64,000 nt of DNA from Neostapfia colusana. Lineage: Eukaryota; Streptophyta; Magnoliopsida; Poales; Poaceae. A program made the position numbers and the translations under genes. The stretch spans positions 33,700,699 through 33,764,698 of the forward strand of contig JASWHV010000013.1 in the NCBI GenBank assembly GCA_030760725.1, read 5' to 3'. The notes under the pieces were generated by a model. It had not been told where the DNA came from, searched no databases, and saw only the letters and a list, made by a program, of their open reading frames with translations. Shown in pieces: positions 23,377 through 36,500 of this stretch (positions are counted from its first letter, which is position 1; each line of letters begins with the position of its first letter).

Positions 23377-26300
23377 TGTAAAAGCCCAAGAAAAGGGACT
23401 TGCAAAAACTTTTTATCACCTCACAACACCACAGTTTTGTTGTGGATAGATTGTGAAAAAGTGTGAAGAGCATGTAACCTCCATCAAAAGAGTAATTAGA
23501 GGGGAAAGCCTTCACTTTCACAAAGTAGGATTTTTACACATGAACATGAGAGGTTGAGCTCACCCCTAGAACTTAAAAAGTCTTGGGAAGGTTCAGTCCA
23601 AGTTTCATGTAAATCCAACACTTTTTGAGGCACTTTTAGAGGTATTTGAAAAAGAAGCCAATTTGAATGTAAATTCAAATTGCAGCAACTTTCATCACCC
23701 AAATTCAAAAGTTAGCTTCATATTCATACTCAGCACATTTTTCTGAGTTATCCCACCAATTTTCATCCCTTGGAGTTCATCTTGTCGGGAGCTAAATTTG
23801 CAATAATTCAAAACTGAATTTGATTTTCAGTTTAAACATGAAGCAAATTTAACCCAACAAAGTTTAAATTTGAGAACTCAAATTCAAACCAATACTTGGG
23901 GGCTAAGTCTCCCATTCAATGTTCAGTAGCTGGGATATTTACAAAAGAAAGGGGGAGAAAGAATTAGAGGGGAGAAGAGGGCCCACTGGTCAGCCACCCT
24001 GGGGAGCAAACCGACATGGGCACGCGGTCGAACACCCTGCGGCCGACAGAGCACGGGGTCGACTCCGTCCCAACGCGGCCACCGCGCAACCTCCTGCTCG
24101 GGGGGATGAGGGCGCCGGCTAAAAAACACGCGATCGCACCCTGGTCGGCGTGAATTCCCTCCCCATTCTCTCAGTTCCACCCGCCCACATCCGAAGCAGC
24201 GCACCCGTAGTCGCCACCCTCTGATCGCCGGCGCCCGGACAACACAGGCTTCTTCGTGCCCGACGAGCAACACAAGAAAGAACCGCCTTGAGGTGCTGAT
24301 TCTTCGGGTCCCAACCATTCTTCATTTCATGGGCTGTCGGCGGAGTATTTCACCGGGAAAGTTTCGGGGGTCCTAAGACCGAGCTCCCACCAAATCCCAA
24401 TATTCGTGGGGGTTAGCTCATCACCGGGCAAACCAAGTCACGCACACGCTCTATACACTGCCACGACCACCTAGGATCGAAAACCAGTAAGAACCGTGGG
24501 CTAGGGTTACGGTTCTTCGAAGTTTTCTGAGCACAGCCGATATCCGGCCTAGGTCGCCGATGAGGTCGTAGTTGCAGCCGTTTTCACAGGGATCGGTGTC
24601 CATGTCCATGACCAGCAGGTGTCAGCGGAGCTCCCCGAGCAGACCGCATTGAAAAAGGTGCAGGGGATGCCGAGTTGGACATTGCCGGAGAGCTCCCGGC
24701 CGCTGTTGCCGGCGGGAGCACTGTTCCGGTTGTTGTCAAGCTCTAGGGAGGGCACCACCGTGATCCCCAGGCCGAGATAGGCACAGGCGGCGAGAATCAG
24801 CAAGCTCCGAAGGCCGGAACCCCTCCCCGGTGAGAGCTCCGGCGAGCTCGGCGGCGGGGTTGCGCGGGTGGCCGGAGGAAGACGAAGGGGGGAGGCCCCA
24901 CGCGTCAGTGGCTGGAAGTAGCGTGCGGATTCTCTGTGGTCCAGGATCTAGTGCGGCCGCGCGGGAAGGAGTCTGTGGCCCCGTGTGGCTCGGCTCCAGC
25001 GGTCGACACGTGTGCGGTGGACCCACCCGCAGGATTTAAACATTTTTGAAATTTCCAGTTTTAGTTCAAACTTCAAATGCATAGAACTTTTGCTAGGAAA
25101 CTCCAAATTCGATGAACCAAATTTTGCTGAACTCGGAAATCTGAGTACTTTCCAGCAATACCAAATTCAGCTCCGGAAAGTGAATAGTTTTCCAGAATTA
25201 AATCCCTAAAGTTTAAACTGTTGGGAATTTTATCTGGAGAACTACCTTATGAAAAATTCTGAAATTTGGCTGAGAGGTTCATTGGAAAATCCCTGAATCC
25301 CAGTAAATTTTCAGACTCATCCAAGTTCATTTAGTTACCCTAGTGGGGTAATTAAGAGAACTGCACTGAGAAAATAAAAAAATGTACAGAAACATTTTTC
25401 AGATTTTCTCCAATCTTAATTAGGGCATAACTTTCAGTAGAACTCTTCAAATGACATGAAACCAACTGCATTAGAACCATCATAAATTCTAGTTTCCAGA
25501 AAGTAATGGTTAGAGCCATGAAAAACCCTGGAATTAATTAGAGGCTCAAATATGGACGAAATGGGCTTCTATTTGTACAAGGTTCAAATGAACTTTGTTT
25601 CAAATGAAACTTGGTCAAGACTCTGGTTAGTACCCTACCAAGCCACCACAAAAATTTCAGAACCAAAGGGGAGGGCTAGCTAGAGTTATTAGTAATTAAG
25701 TATTCAAGTTCACCCATTACATTTAAATTGACATGTAGTATTTCATTAACGTGTAGTCGCTGAAGGCGAAGAGACTCCGGAAGTGCTGGACTTCCTCCTT
25801 CCGGACGAAAAACTAACCCCTGACCAGCAGCAACAAGGCAAGCCCTGGTTTGCATTAACCTTTTTATAAGTTTAATTTGTTTACATGTGTCATGTGAAGT
25901 ATGATTGTGCATTAGGTATAGGATGAATGAAACCCCACTTGTATAACCAAAGGTTCCTAAAGGAGTGAGGGTAGTTCTAAGACCCCGAGTAGATAGGCTA
26001 TGCTTAATGAGTCATAGGACTTCAGTACAAGCCGAGTAGTTGAAATCCACTCAGAAGTTTAGGCTTGTGACACACGGGTTCGGTTGAGTGATGTGAGATC
26101 ACTTTAGTAATGAAAATGAGACTAGGCAGGGGCTAGGGCGCAGCAATAGGAAGTCTTGTGTGTGCAGCCCTGCCCATGTCGATTGAGGACCGATCCGTGT
26201 GCGGCCCTGCTGAACAAGTATTGAACGTACCGAAGGCATATCGGTTATATGGGCCCCGATAAACCGATGTAGCCTAAACCTCCGGGCGTCGAGGCATAGC

Positions 26301-27215
26301 ACACCGATTTATAGGTGTAGGTTGAGGGCAGCAAGGTGGAAATCTGCCAACGGGCATAGAGAGATGCTCCGTGTGGGGAACCTCCTGCTCGTTTTGGTGC
26401 GACCGGTTCGACGTTTGGGCTGTTGGGTGAAAGGTTGTCCCGTACGACATCTAGTGAGCGTGCTGAGCAGCTCCACGGGTGGGCGTACGTGACGTGCTCT
26501 TTGGGTTTCCCTGCAGGTGTATATCGAGTCGATTCGCCGTCCCTCGCGGTGACGAGTACCGCTTGTTCACTGCATCGTAACATAGACTAATGAATGAAAT
26601 GTTATGATTCAATATTGCTGTTATGATATAATTGTATTGTTACCTGTGTGCCACCAAATATTGCTCACTAAATTTCATCTTCATGAACCGTTAAATTGTT
26701 GCTAAAATATGAACTAAGGATGAACTTGTAGGCGTGTCCATTTGCTGCAACATTGCTATCCTATGTCATGGTACACCTCATGTAGAGTTTCATGCTTAGC
26801 TGAGTCGGTTAAGCCTTGTTGAGCCTTCGTGCTCATGGTTGCTGCTTAAGTGTTTTTCAGGTGAGGAGCCACCCACGGACTCGGAGTACGAGTCCACCGG
26901 CGATGGTTACCCTCCGTCGGGGACCACGGCTGAGTGGGAGCCGTACACGCCGCGCTGAGCTGAGACGTGCAGCTAGTGTGGGTTGCCTTAGGGCCGGGCA
27001 ACCGACTTTTGCTAGATAGGTGGGCGTGAGTTGTACAAAAGAAACTTCCGATGTGTAAGAAAAGACCCTAGTTTGTAACAGAGAAGTGTACTACTTTGTA
27101 CATTCAGTTTGTTTCCCATGTAATATAATGTGTTCTTATGACGTGTGCTGTCTGGTGTCGCATCGTGCGGCACCACCCTCTGCGATACTGGATGAGCGGA
27201 TTCTGGTCCGCCACA
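23377..27215 (+). repeat. D 5' LTR (3839 bp)
   Basis: TGTAAAAGCCC to GGTCCGCCACA. It pairs with 56610-60454. It shares organisation with LTRs A, B and F: an AT-rich U3, a GC-rich first transcribed part, a long region rich in short A/T motifs, then a conserved block of GC-rich hairpins around 25980-26580. Open frames such as 23923-24318 (minus) are not conserved and are not called as genes. Confidence 0.92.
25757..26958 (+). other. Exon-like blocks in D 5' LTR (25757-25837, 26861-26958)
   Basis: Block one is 81 nt, preceded by CGTGTAG, and encodes EEETPEVLDF-like residues (here GEETPEVLDFLLPDE) and DQQQQ. It ends CAAG|GCAAGC. Block two follows GTTTTTCAG and encodes an acidic stretch ending AEWEPYTPR before TGA at 26956-26958. 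Joining across the 1023-nt gap keeps one frame open without a stop. The 3' LTR copy (58994-59073 and 60099-60196) has one base deleted in block one. The ending EWEPYTP matches EWESCTP in B although the surrounding DNA differs, which argues for past coding constraint. Confidence 0.5.
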
Positions 27216-27218
27216 GCC

Positions 27219-27230
27219 TGGTATCAGAGC
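27219..27230 (+). other. Primer-binding site of D
   Basis: TGGTATCAGAGC starts three bases after the LTR end and matches initiator tRNA-Met exactly. Confidence 0.9.
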
Positions 27231-29061
27231 TGCATTGCGGATAGCACAGTACTTAAGGACTGCATTAGGGGAAAACTTAGGATTACGGTGAGGATTCGGT
27301 AGTTGCCCAAGTAAGGAATATATTAATCTAGTTACTTAAAGTGGCAAAGACTAACTTATGTGTTATAATTCTGAATTTCAATTATGTAACGACGCACCTT
27401 CGCTCTGGTAAGTTTTGTAAGGAACGCCACCGAAAGCGGTTCAATTTCGGTTAGCTCCCCCTGACGAGGAATGTAGTTCAGGGATTAATCTCACAGCTTG
27501 GTGTGGGACATCAATATGAAACTCTTGGACTCTTCATGTTCCTGAGTTCATATGAAACGCTGATCCCTAGCGTGCATTAGGCAAGTAAGTGGAGACCCCA
27601 TCGCGTGGTCAGTAACGCGAGAGTGTGTTCGTCTGGAAATAGCCCAGCAGGACATACGCAGCGCTTGCCATCGGCGTGCCCTGCAGGGCAGTAGGTGGTA
27701 TCTGTTGGGTTGATAACATTCCCAACCTTGACGACCTGTTCATGACATACTCGGGTTCCCCATCGTGTGGTGTTGAAACACGATCACGTACCTTGAGACG
27801 TGACCTAACTCAAGGACGGCCGTATGACAATGATACGGGTGTTTGTATTTACTTTTAAATATGATCCTGCCTGAAATGAAACCATCCATTGAGTGCACCA
27901 TTATTGTGTAGTCTTCTGCAGGTACTAACCACGTAGGTATCCGTGTAGTAAACGTGTGCGAGAGACTGTTAGTGCCACACTCAAGACGTATATGCCGGTA
28001 TAGTCCGGTTAGGATTTTCTTTTGTGAGGAATGTAGTACCGAGATATCATAGGCATATGCATGCAAAATAATGATAACAAGGAATTAAAATCTATAGGTT
28101 CAACATTTAGGACCCTGGTTGGCTATAAGAATGGGATAGTGGAGCAGGATAGCCAAAGGGATGAAAAACAGAGTGCTCTGTTTTGGGCAGCAAGGTTGCT
28201 GAACTTCAACAGAGCACAACTCACAGGTCTTTTAGCCGAGGGAGGTCTGGCATATAGTTATGGGAAGGTACTTGAGTACTCTACAACTTTGTTGTATACT
28301 TCGAGAGCTGAAACACACCTTAAGATGGCTTAATTCCCAGAGAAATGTAAACTGTCCAGAACCAGAACAGAGTGAAACATTCTCTGGACTGTTCTGTTTT
28401 TCAATGATAACTCCCAGTAGCAAAATCAAAAATTTTCATATGATACATCCACAGAAAGGGTAGAATATGTGTTACATCTTTGCAATTCAAAGTTCCTGAA
28501 ATTTCAGCACAGATTTCAGTGGAAACCGGAGTTGAAAACAGCAACTTTCCAAGGGAGGTGCTGTTAAAATTCTTCCAGAAATTCTGCTGACTTTGAATTA
28601 ACATAACTTTTTAACCAAAGCTAATCTGGGGCAAATGAATACTCGTTGGAAAGATACTGAAGTTAAATTTAACTTTGGTATTCAACTTGAGTCATGAAAA
28701 TGCACAGAACCAGATCAAAACTTGGAATAGGTAGAAACTGGTCATTCGGACAGAAGAGTGACAGTTTAACTCATTGGAGAGGGTGTTGTACCCTAAGGGT
28801 GGTATACGTGATGACAACGCGATAGTAATGTCTCGTAATGACCAAACCTAGTTATGGTGAGCTTCCAAAGAGGAGGTTCATCAAGTTGAATTAAACTAGC
28901 TTGTGTTTGGTCTGGTAATGGTGTAGCTTGTGCAAAGTTATTACATTATCTACTTACGAGATATATCGCATGTTTTTATTGTCATTATGTTGTTACGCCT
29001 ATTTTTATTGGACTGCATGCAATCTGTTGAGGGACTGATGTTTATTGTCGTATGGTTGCAG
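27231..29061 (+). other. Leader of D, no gene
   Basis: This 1.8 kb stretch has no convincing reading frame. The portion 28490-28745 is homologous to the leaders of A and B just before their extra ORF (shared runs around TTCTGTTAACTTTGA and GGAAAGCTATTGAAG). After 28745 the similarity stops, and instead of the extra ORF there is unrelated AT-rich sequence ending in GGTTGCAG right before the gag ATG. Confidence 0.65.
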
Positions 29062-32000
29062 ATGGTTCGCACTAGGACCACGCACGAGGTTGGTGGCTCT
29101 AGCCAAGGGGGAGGCGATGACTCCCAGCCACCGGCCTACGACAGCACCCCGCAGCAGCAGCCACCGCCGCCGCCTCCGCTTACTCTAGCGGATGTGATTG
29201 CGGCACTGGTGGGTGGTCGTGAGGAGCAGACCGACCTGCTCCGCACGATCGTGCAGAATACATCCCAGGCAGGGGGGCGTCGAGACAGAGGGCCTCGTGA
29301 TCCCCGGGAAGTGTCGTACTCGGATTTCATGAGTACGCACCCTCCAGTGTTCACAGAAGCCGAAGAACACTGGAGGCTGATAACTGGCTGCGGACCATTG
29401 AGTCCAAGTTCGGGCTGCTCCAATGTACGGAGCGGCAGAAGACTCTGTTCGCAGCGCAGCAACTCCACGGTGCCGCGGGTGCGTGGTGGGCAAATTATGT
29501 CGCCTCATGTCCGGCTGGCCATGCCGTGGAATGGGGAGAGTTCCGGGAGGCGTTCCGCGCCTATCACATTCCTCCCGGAATCATGAAGAGGAAGTTCCAA
29601 GAATTTTTGGAACTGAAGCAGGGCGGGAGGAGTGCACATGACTACTCCCGTACCTTCAACCATCTGGCGCAATATGCGTCAGATTACATCTCCACTGAAG
29701 AGAAGAAGCGGGAACATTTCTATCGGGGGTTACACCCCGAAATGAAGACGCACCTCGTTCAGTGGAATCGCGGCACCTTCAACGATCTAGTCAATGCCGC
29801 CATCATGCAAGAGGACGCTCAGCGGGAGTTGGCAGCTGAGCAGCGGAAGCGCAGCGCTCCACCCAGCAGTGGGGGTGGCGCTCCTCAGAAACCGTATGGT
29901 GTATCGGACACCATCCGGGCAGCAGTGGCATCCACCGGCGCGACCTCAACGGTTCGGGAGACGTCCTTTTCAGTCACCCCCGTTCCGACCGCCGATGCCA
30001 CCACCAAGACAGCAGCAGCAGCAGACGGCACCCCTGGCGTTTCCACCACCACAACGCGTGCCGGGATTCCGTCCACCGATCAGCGGGGGACCGCCCCGTT
30101 TCACCTGTTTCACGTGTGGCCAGGCGGGCCACTTCGCGAAGGACTGTCCCCAGGGGCAGCAGAGCAGCGGGCAAGCCCAGTTCCTGGGCGGTGCTCGAGG
30201 CCGACCTCCGGTGAAGAAGGTTGGTCAGCAGACTGGGGGTGTCCGCAACCTCGACAATGAGGACGCCCCAGAGGGAGACAACGTGCTGGCGGGTACGTTT
30301 ACTCTCAACCATCAAGCCATCGTCATATTGTTTGATTCTGGTGCAACCCACAGCTTTATAAGTGCATCCTATGTGGCTAAGCATCAAATGCAAATCTTCC
30401 CAACCGACTGCACTTATATGATCTGCTCACCGGGAGGGAAGATTTCAGCTAATATGATGATTCCAAAGGCACCTCTGTGCTTAGGTGGGAAACTATATCC
30501 CACCACTTTGATAATCCTTATGGGATAAAAGATTGATGCAATCTTAGGGATGTCATGGCTACAATACCATGGCACTGTCCTAGAGACTCGGACACGGACG
30601 GTTCATTTAGACTCTCCATTCCACCGTCCGCATTCCACGGTATTAGACACTCCAGTCCGGGAAGTTTTAGCAGTTAATAATGCTGAAGCTCTCAAGTTAG
30701 AAGACATCCCCGTAGTCCGGGAGTATCCTGACGTGTTCCTGGATGATCTTCCGGGCATGCCACCTGAGCGGGATGTGGAGTTCAAGATTGAACTTGCACC
30801 CGGGACTACGCCCATATCACGGAGACCATATAAAATGGCTCCAAATGAGCTGGCTGAACTGAAAGAACAGATCAATGATCTGTTGAGCAAGGGTTTCATT
30901 AGGCCGAGTTCCTCGTCTCGGGGATGCTCGGCGCTGTTCGTGAAGAAGAAGGATGAAACCCTGAGGCTGTGTGTGGATTACCGGCCGCTCAACGCCGTCA
31001 CCATCAAGAATAAGTACCCACTGCCCCGCATCGACATATTGTTTGATCAATTTATGGGTGCAAGTGTATTCTCCAAGATGGACCTTCGCTCTGGATATCA
31101 CCAGATTAAATTCCGGGCGGAGGATATTCCGAAGACGGCCTTCTCGACGAGATATGGACTATATGAATATCTCGTCATGTCCTTTGGTCTCACAAACGCT
31201 CCAGCCCATTTCATGTATCTCATGAACTCGGTGTTCATGCTGGAGCTGGACAAGTTCGTGGTAGTGTTCATCGACGATATCTTGGTTTACTCCAAGACAG
31301 AAGCCGAACATGCCGAACACTTGTGGATCGTTCTTCAACGATTGCGAGACCACAAGCTCTACGCCAAGTTCAGTAAATGCGAGTTTTGGATCAGCCAAGT
31401 GCCATTCTTGGGACATATCATCTCAGCAGAAGGCATTGCGGTTGATCCAAGCAAAATAGAGCAAGTGCTGAAATGGAAAGCTCCCACTTCAGTCCATGAA
31501 GTCAGAAGCTTCCTCGGGTTAGCGGGATACTGTCGGAGATTCATTCCAAGCTTCTCCAAGCTCGCTAAGCCGATGACAGAATTGCTGAAGAAAGGGACAA
31601 AATATGTTTGGAACACGGCATGTGAAGGAGCATTCCAAATATTGGTGAAGCATCTCACCACAGCCCCGGACATAGCTCAGCCGGATACGACAAAGCCCTT
31701 CGACGTGTATTGTGACACGTCCGGTATTGGGCTTGGCTGCGTGTTGATGCAGGGAGGACGTGTGGTCGCTTATGGCTCACGCCAACTTCGGAACCATGAG
31801 CAGCACTATCCGACTCATGATCTTGAGCTTGCTGCCGTGGTGTTGGCGCTAAAAATGTGGAGGCACTATCTCCTGGGGAATCTAGTGCATCTCTACACCG
31901 ACCACAAGAGCTTGAAATACATTTTCACCTAGAAGGATATGAACATGAGGCAAAGGAGGTGGTTAGAATTGATCGAAGATTATGAAATTGAGATTCATTA

Positions 32001-33257
32001 CCACCCCGGCAAGGCGAATGTGGTTGTTGACGCGCTGAGTCGGAAGTCACATGTCCATCACCTCACCATTACACCGGTGGAGGAGGAAGAGCCGAGTTTA
32101 TACTTGGTTCCTTATGGATCGCTGTACAACCTTGCCCTCATCCCTACCATTAGAGAAGACATCAATGCAGCTCAGAAGACGGATAAAGGCATGGCACATC
32201 TCCGGAGACGGATATACAACGGGGAGATCAAATGTTTCCGGAAGGATGATGAGGGGACGCTGTGGTTCAATGACCGAATAGTCATACCCCGAGATATGGA
32301 ACTGAGGAAGAAGATCCTCGATGAAGCTCACTTGTCTAAATATTCCATTCATACGGGCAGCAACAAAATGTACCAAGATTTGAAAAAGAAATTTTGGTGG
32401 ACACGGATGAAGCGGGAGGTAGCTAAGTACGTATCCGAGTGCGATACGTGTAGACGAGTGAAAGCTGATCACATGAAGAAATCAGGGCTGTTGCAAACCC
32501 TGCAGATCCCGGCATGGAAATGGGAAGATGTGAGCATGGATTTCATTGTGGGATTACCCCTAACATCCAACAAGCATGATTCCATATGGGTAATCGTTGA
32601 TCGGTTATCCAAGACAGCTCACTTCATCCCGGTAAATACACGTTACAATGCCGGCAAATATGAGGAGCTATACATAGCAAAGATTCTGTGTTTGTATGGG
32701 GTACCCAAGACCATCGTCTCAGATCGAGGTGCATTATTTGTATCTCGCTTTTGGGAGCAGCTACACGCTGCCTTGGGTACTAAACTGATTAGAAGCTCCG
32801 CCTACCACCCTCAGACAGATGGCCAGACAGAGAGGGTGAATCAAGTATTAGAAGACATGTTGAGAGCATGTGCCATCCACCATGGTAGGAACTGGGATGA
32901 TAACCTACCATTGGCGGAATTCTCGTACAACAACGGCTATCAGGCGAGTATCAAGATGGCACCCTACGAAGCTCTCTACGGTCGCAAATGCCGCACCCTA
33001 TTAAATTGGTGCGAGTCCGGTGAAAGGGTCACCTTCGGGGTTGATGTGGTGAATGACGCCGAAGAGCGCGTTTGGGTGATTCAAGTTAACTTGAAGGCCG
33101 CTCAATCCCGGCAGAAGAGCTACGCTGATAAGAGGCGTAGACCGTTGCACTTTGACGTTGGGGAACACGTGTACCTCCGCGTGTCTCCAATAAAAGGCGT
33201 GCACCGGTTCGGTGTGAAGGGGAAGCTCGCTCCCCGTTTTATTGGACCCTACGCTAT
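29062..33257 (+). pseudogene. D gag-pol, broken, interrupted by E
   Basis: The ATG at 29062 (MVRTRTTHEVGG) follows TGGTTGCAG. The gag frame shifts near 29370 and shifts back near 29895, two changes that cancel. Zinc knuckle CFTCGQAGHFAKDC is at 30106, protease LFDSGATHSF at about 30328 (Asp codon 30334), RT with FIDDI intact (Asp codons 31273-31278), RNase H (YCDTSG; the TDHKSLKYIF region), integrase with HHCC (CDTCRRV), DFIVGLP, VSDRG and QTERVNQ. Stops interrupt it at 30526-30528 (TAA where B has Gln) and 31930-31932 (TAG, probably from CAG). The frame reaches FIGPYAI, where E is inserted; the chromodomain end lies at 56213. With two frame changes, two stops and the insertion, it is dead. 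Confidence 0.9.
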
Positions 33258-33589
33258 TGTAACACCCCAAAATCCTGTTAAGAGGGGAATTTAAAATTTT
33301 TTGGACGTATTGCATGTGTTGCAAAAATTCAAATTCTAACTGGAATTCAAATTAAACTCAAAACAGAAATGAAAAAAGAAAAAGAAAAAGAAAAATAAAC
33401 CATCCCGGCCAGTGGGCCGAAACCTACCAGCCGGCCCACCCAACCCCCGCGCCAGCCCGCAGCCGCGCGCCCGCGCACCTCTCGCAGACAGGCGGGACCC
33501 ACCTTTCATCCCTGAGCTCCCGATCGCGCTGACCCCGGACTGTTCCCCACGCGCGCGCGATCGTAACCGACCGGAAAACCGCGCGTTCC
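33258..33589 (+). repeat. E solo LTR, part 1 (U3)
   Basis: An AT-rich start is followed by a GC-rich stretch (33410-33585). The last five bases, GTTCC, are the target duplication of F. No gene. Confidence 0.85.
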
Positions 33590-36500
33590 TGTAAAAGTCC
33601 CAAAACTTGTAAATGGAAAACTTGAGCTAGGAATAAAGTTGAGTTTATCTGCAAGAAATGGGACTTACAAAAACTTTTGTGTTCCTCATGAAAGTGTTAG
33701 CATGTGCAATAAAACTTTGAATTCAGTTTGAATTAAGAGGGTCATTTCAAAAAGAAAGAGGGCATTTTCAAAAGAGGAAATTCAAACTGTTGTTGGAAAA
33801 GTTTTGTTTGCAATGGCCAACTTAATGATCAGAGGACATATTTGAATTCCTCAGGTTCAAGTTGTGATGGAGGCAAATTTTGAGCAAATTTGGAGGTGCC
33901 TTGATATGATTATCAAAGGGACTTGTAAATTTCATCTAAATTTGAATTCAAATTTGAAACTGAGGCAAAACAGGTCAAATTGCCAAATGACTTTGGAATT
34001 TGAGTTCCTCAGAGTTGAATTTGTAAAGTACCAAGAATTTTGGAGATATTTAGGAGTGAAGTGAGTGGGACCCACTTGTCAGTTAGAGGAGGAGACTTAC
34101 TCCCGAAGGAAATTTCTTCTCTGTTCAGACTCGAACCGGTGGCCGCCGAGCGGAGCACGACACCGCGGCAGCCCTGCTGCCACCTCCCGGCGCGGTCGAT
34201 CGAACCGCCTAAAGCCCCGGTAATATCCCACGAGCAGCTGCTGCACGTAGGGAAAATTGACCGCGCCTCCCCAACCCCGTGACTGCTGCCGTGAGCGCCG
34301 CTTCTTCCGCAGCCACCGCGCCCCACCGGAGCAACGACGTACGACCACCTCAGCAGCTCTCACGCTGATCTAAGCTTCCCCACGACATCGCCGGTGCCTC
34401 CTCGAGGTGTCTGGCCCGAGACACCGGCGTCTTCTCCCACGGAAATGCGGCGCCGAGCTCAGTTTATCCAGCGACGTCACTGTGAGCCGCCGGCCGGAAG
34501 AACTCATCGCCCGGCCGCCACAGGGCTTCTCCCACCCATATACAAAAGCAAAAAGGTGCGCCTGTAGACCTTCTCGCTTCACAACAACGCCGGCAGCGTG
34601 TCATGGACCGTGCTCGCCGGAATTTCAGTTTTGCCGACAACATACGATAATAGCCGAGAGGAGAAACTCGGCGATTCGTTCCACACGTTGAACCACTCCC
34701 CACACGACGTAGCGTACATCTTCTATACCCCCGTGCGCTTTCATGGGACCAAGAACCACCGAGAACCATCGAGCAGAGCCGCTGTTCATCGAGTTTTTCG
34801 ATTTTCGCCGGATTTTGACCTAGGCCGACGGTGAGGTCATATTTCTGGCGAGTTCCAGCGAGATTGGCGGTTGGGTCTGTGTTCTCCTCGGTGCGGTGGT
34901 GCTGTACGCGCAAACGGTTACATGATTGGTGTAGTATAACGCCCTGGCGACATCGCCGGAGTGGCCACCGCCGCTGTCGCCGTTGCACCTAGGTTTCCGG
35001 CCACCTTCGATCGGAGGTAAGACCGGCAACGTGTTCCTCACGTGAAAACATGCAGTGGCGGTAAAGATCAACAAGTTCCAAGGACCGGAACCCCTTCCCG
35101 GCGAGGTCTCCGGCGAGCCCGGCAGCGGGGTCGCGCGGGAGCCGGAGGAAGACGAAGACGGGGGCTGGCCCACGCGTCAGTCGCTGTTACGAAGGAGGGG
35201 GATTGTCTGTGGCCTCAGATCGGTCTGTGACAACGCGGGGACGGGTCTGTGGCCCCGTGTGGCGTGAATCCATCAGCTGACACATGGGGATGGGACCACT
35301 GTCAGAGTTTAAACTTTTCCCCGAATTAATTTGAATTCCAGATTTGGTTCAAACTTTAGAACCTCATAACTTTTGCTAGGGAGCTCCAAAATTAGTGATT
35401 CAAATTGGGTTGGATTCAGGATGAAAAACTCCATCCAAATATGCAACCCAATTTGCATGGAAACCAAAAGGAAATTCTGGAAAATTCATTAAAACTTCTC
35501 AGCAAAAGAATTCTAGAGGAAGTTTGGTTTATCCAAAATTCCCCAACTTTAGCCAGAATATTCTTTAGGATATTAGGAGATTCCTGTAAAAGTTTCAGCT
35601 CATTTGGAGTTGATATAGAAAGGGTAATTCTGATTTCAATTTTCTGTATTCAAATAAATACAGAAACATTTTCAGAGAATTTCCAAAACTTGGAAATTCA
35701 TTTCTGGGCATTCCTTAGCTCCAAAAATCCTAGGAAAATTCAGGCATACTCTCTGAGCTATGTAGGAAATTATGGTTCACTTAGATTTTCATGAAAGTGC
35801 AAGTTAATCAGAATTAATTCCTTTATGCCTAAATGCTTAGGAAATTATTCTGGGGGCTCTACTCAGTGAAACATTCTGAATTTTGGTCCAGAGGACTTTC
35901 TTGTGACAAGGAACTCACAAGAAAATTTCCAGCTCCATTGGAGCCCTGGATCATTATGTCCTGTTCAACCTCATTGTTAATCCCCACCCAAGTGATGAAA
36001 CCCCACTCATCACTTGATGATAGTGCTTAAACATACACCTAAACCACAACCCCAGTTTCATTTTAAATTCTTAAACAGAGTTCCAGTTTCAAACTTGTCT
36101 TTAGCATTGTTAGCAAAAAGTTTTACAATTAAACATGTATGCATGTTCATAACGTGTAGTGATTAAACGTGGATACGTGAAGAGTGGATCAAGGAGCAGG
36201 AAGGGCAGACATTGAGCTGCAAGTCAGCAGAAACTAAATCCACAAACATCTGACTTTAGTCACCTGCAAAACCAAGGCAAGCCCCGGTTTGCACATAAGT
36301 TGTTTTTAAAGTTTTCCCTTTGTTCACTACATTTGGTCAAGGTTTGTATGTGCATTAGGTCAAGAATGTTGATACTCCACTTGCATAACCAAACATGAAC
36401 CCTGAGGTCAAGGGTAGCTTTGTGTCATCGCTGTAGAATAAGGCCATGCTAAATAGACTAGGGCATCCGGTAGAAGACGAGTAGTTGAAATCTACTCGCG

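Noticed and set aside
28061..28333. 90-aa frame in the D leader
   Set aside because: Located in an untranslated leader, no match in the homologous leaders of A or B, and no known motif.
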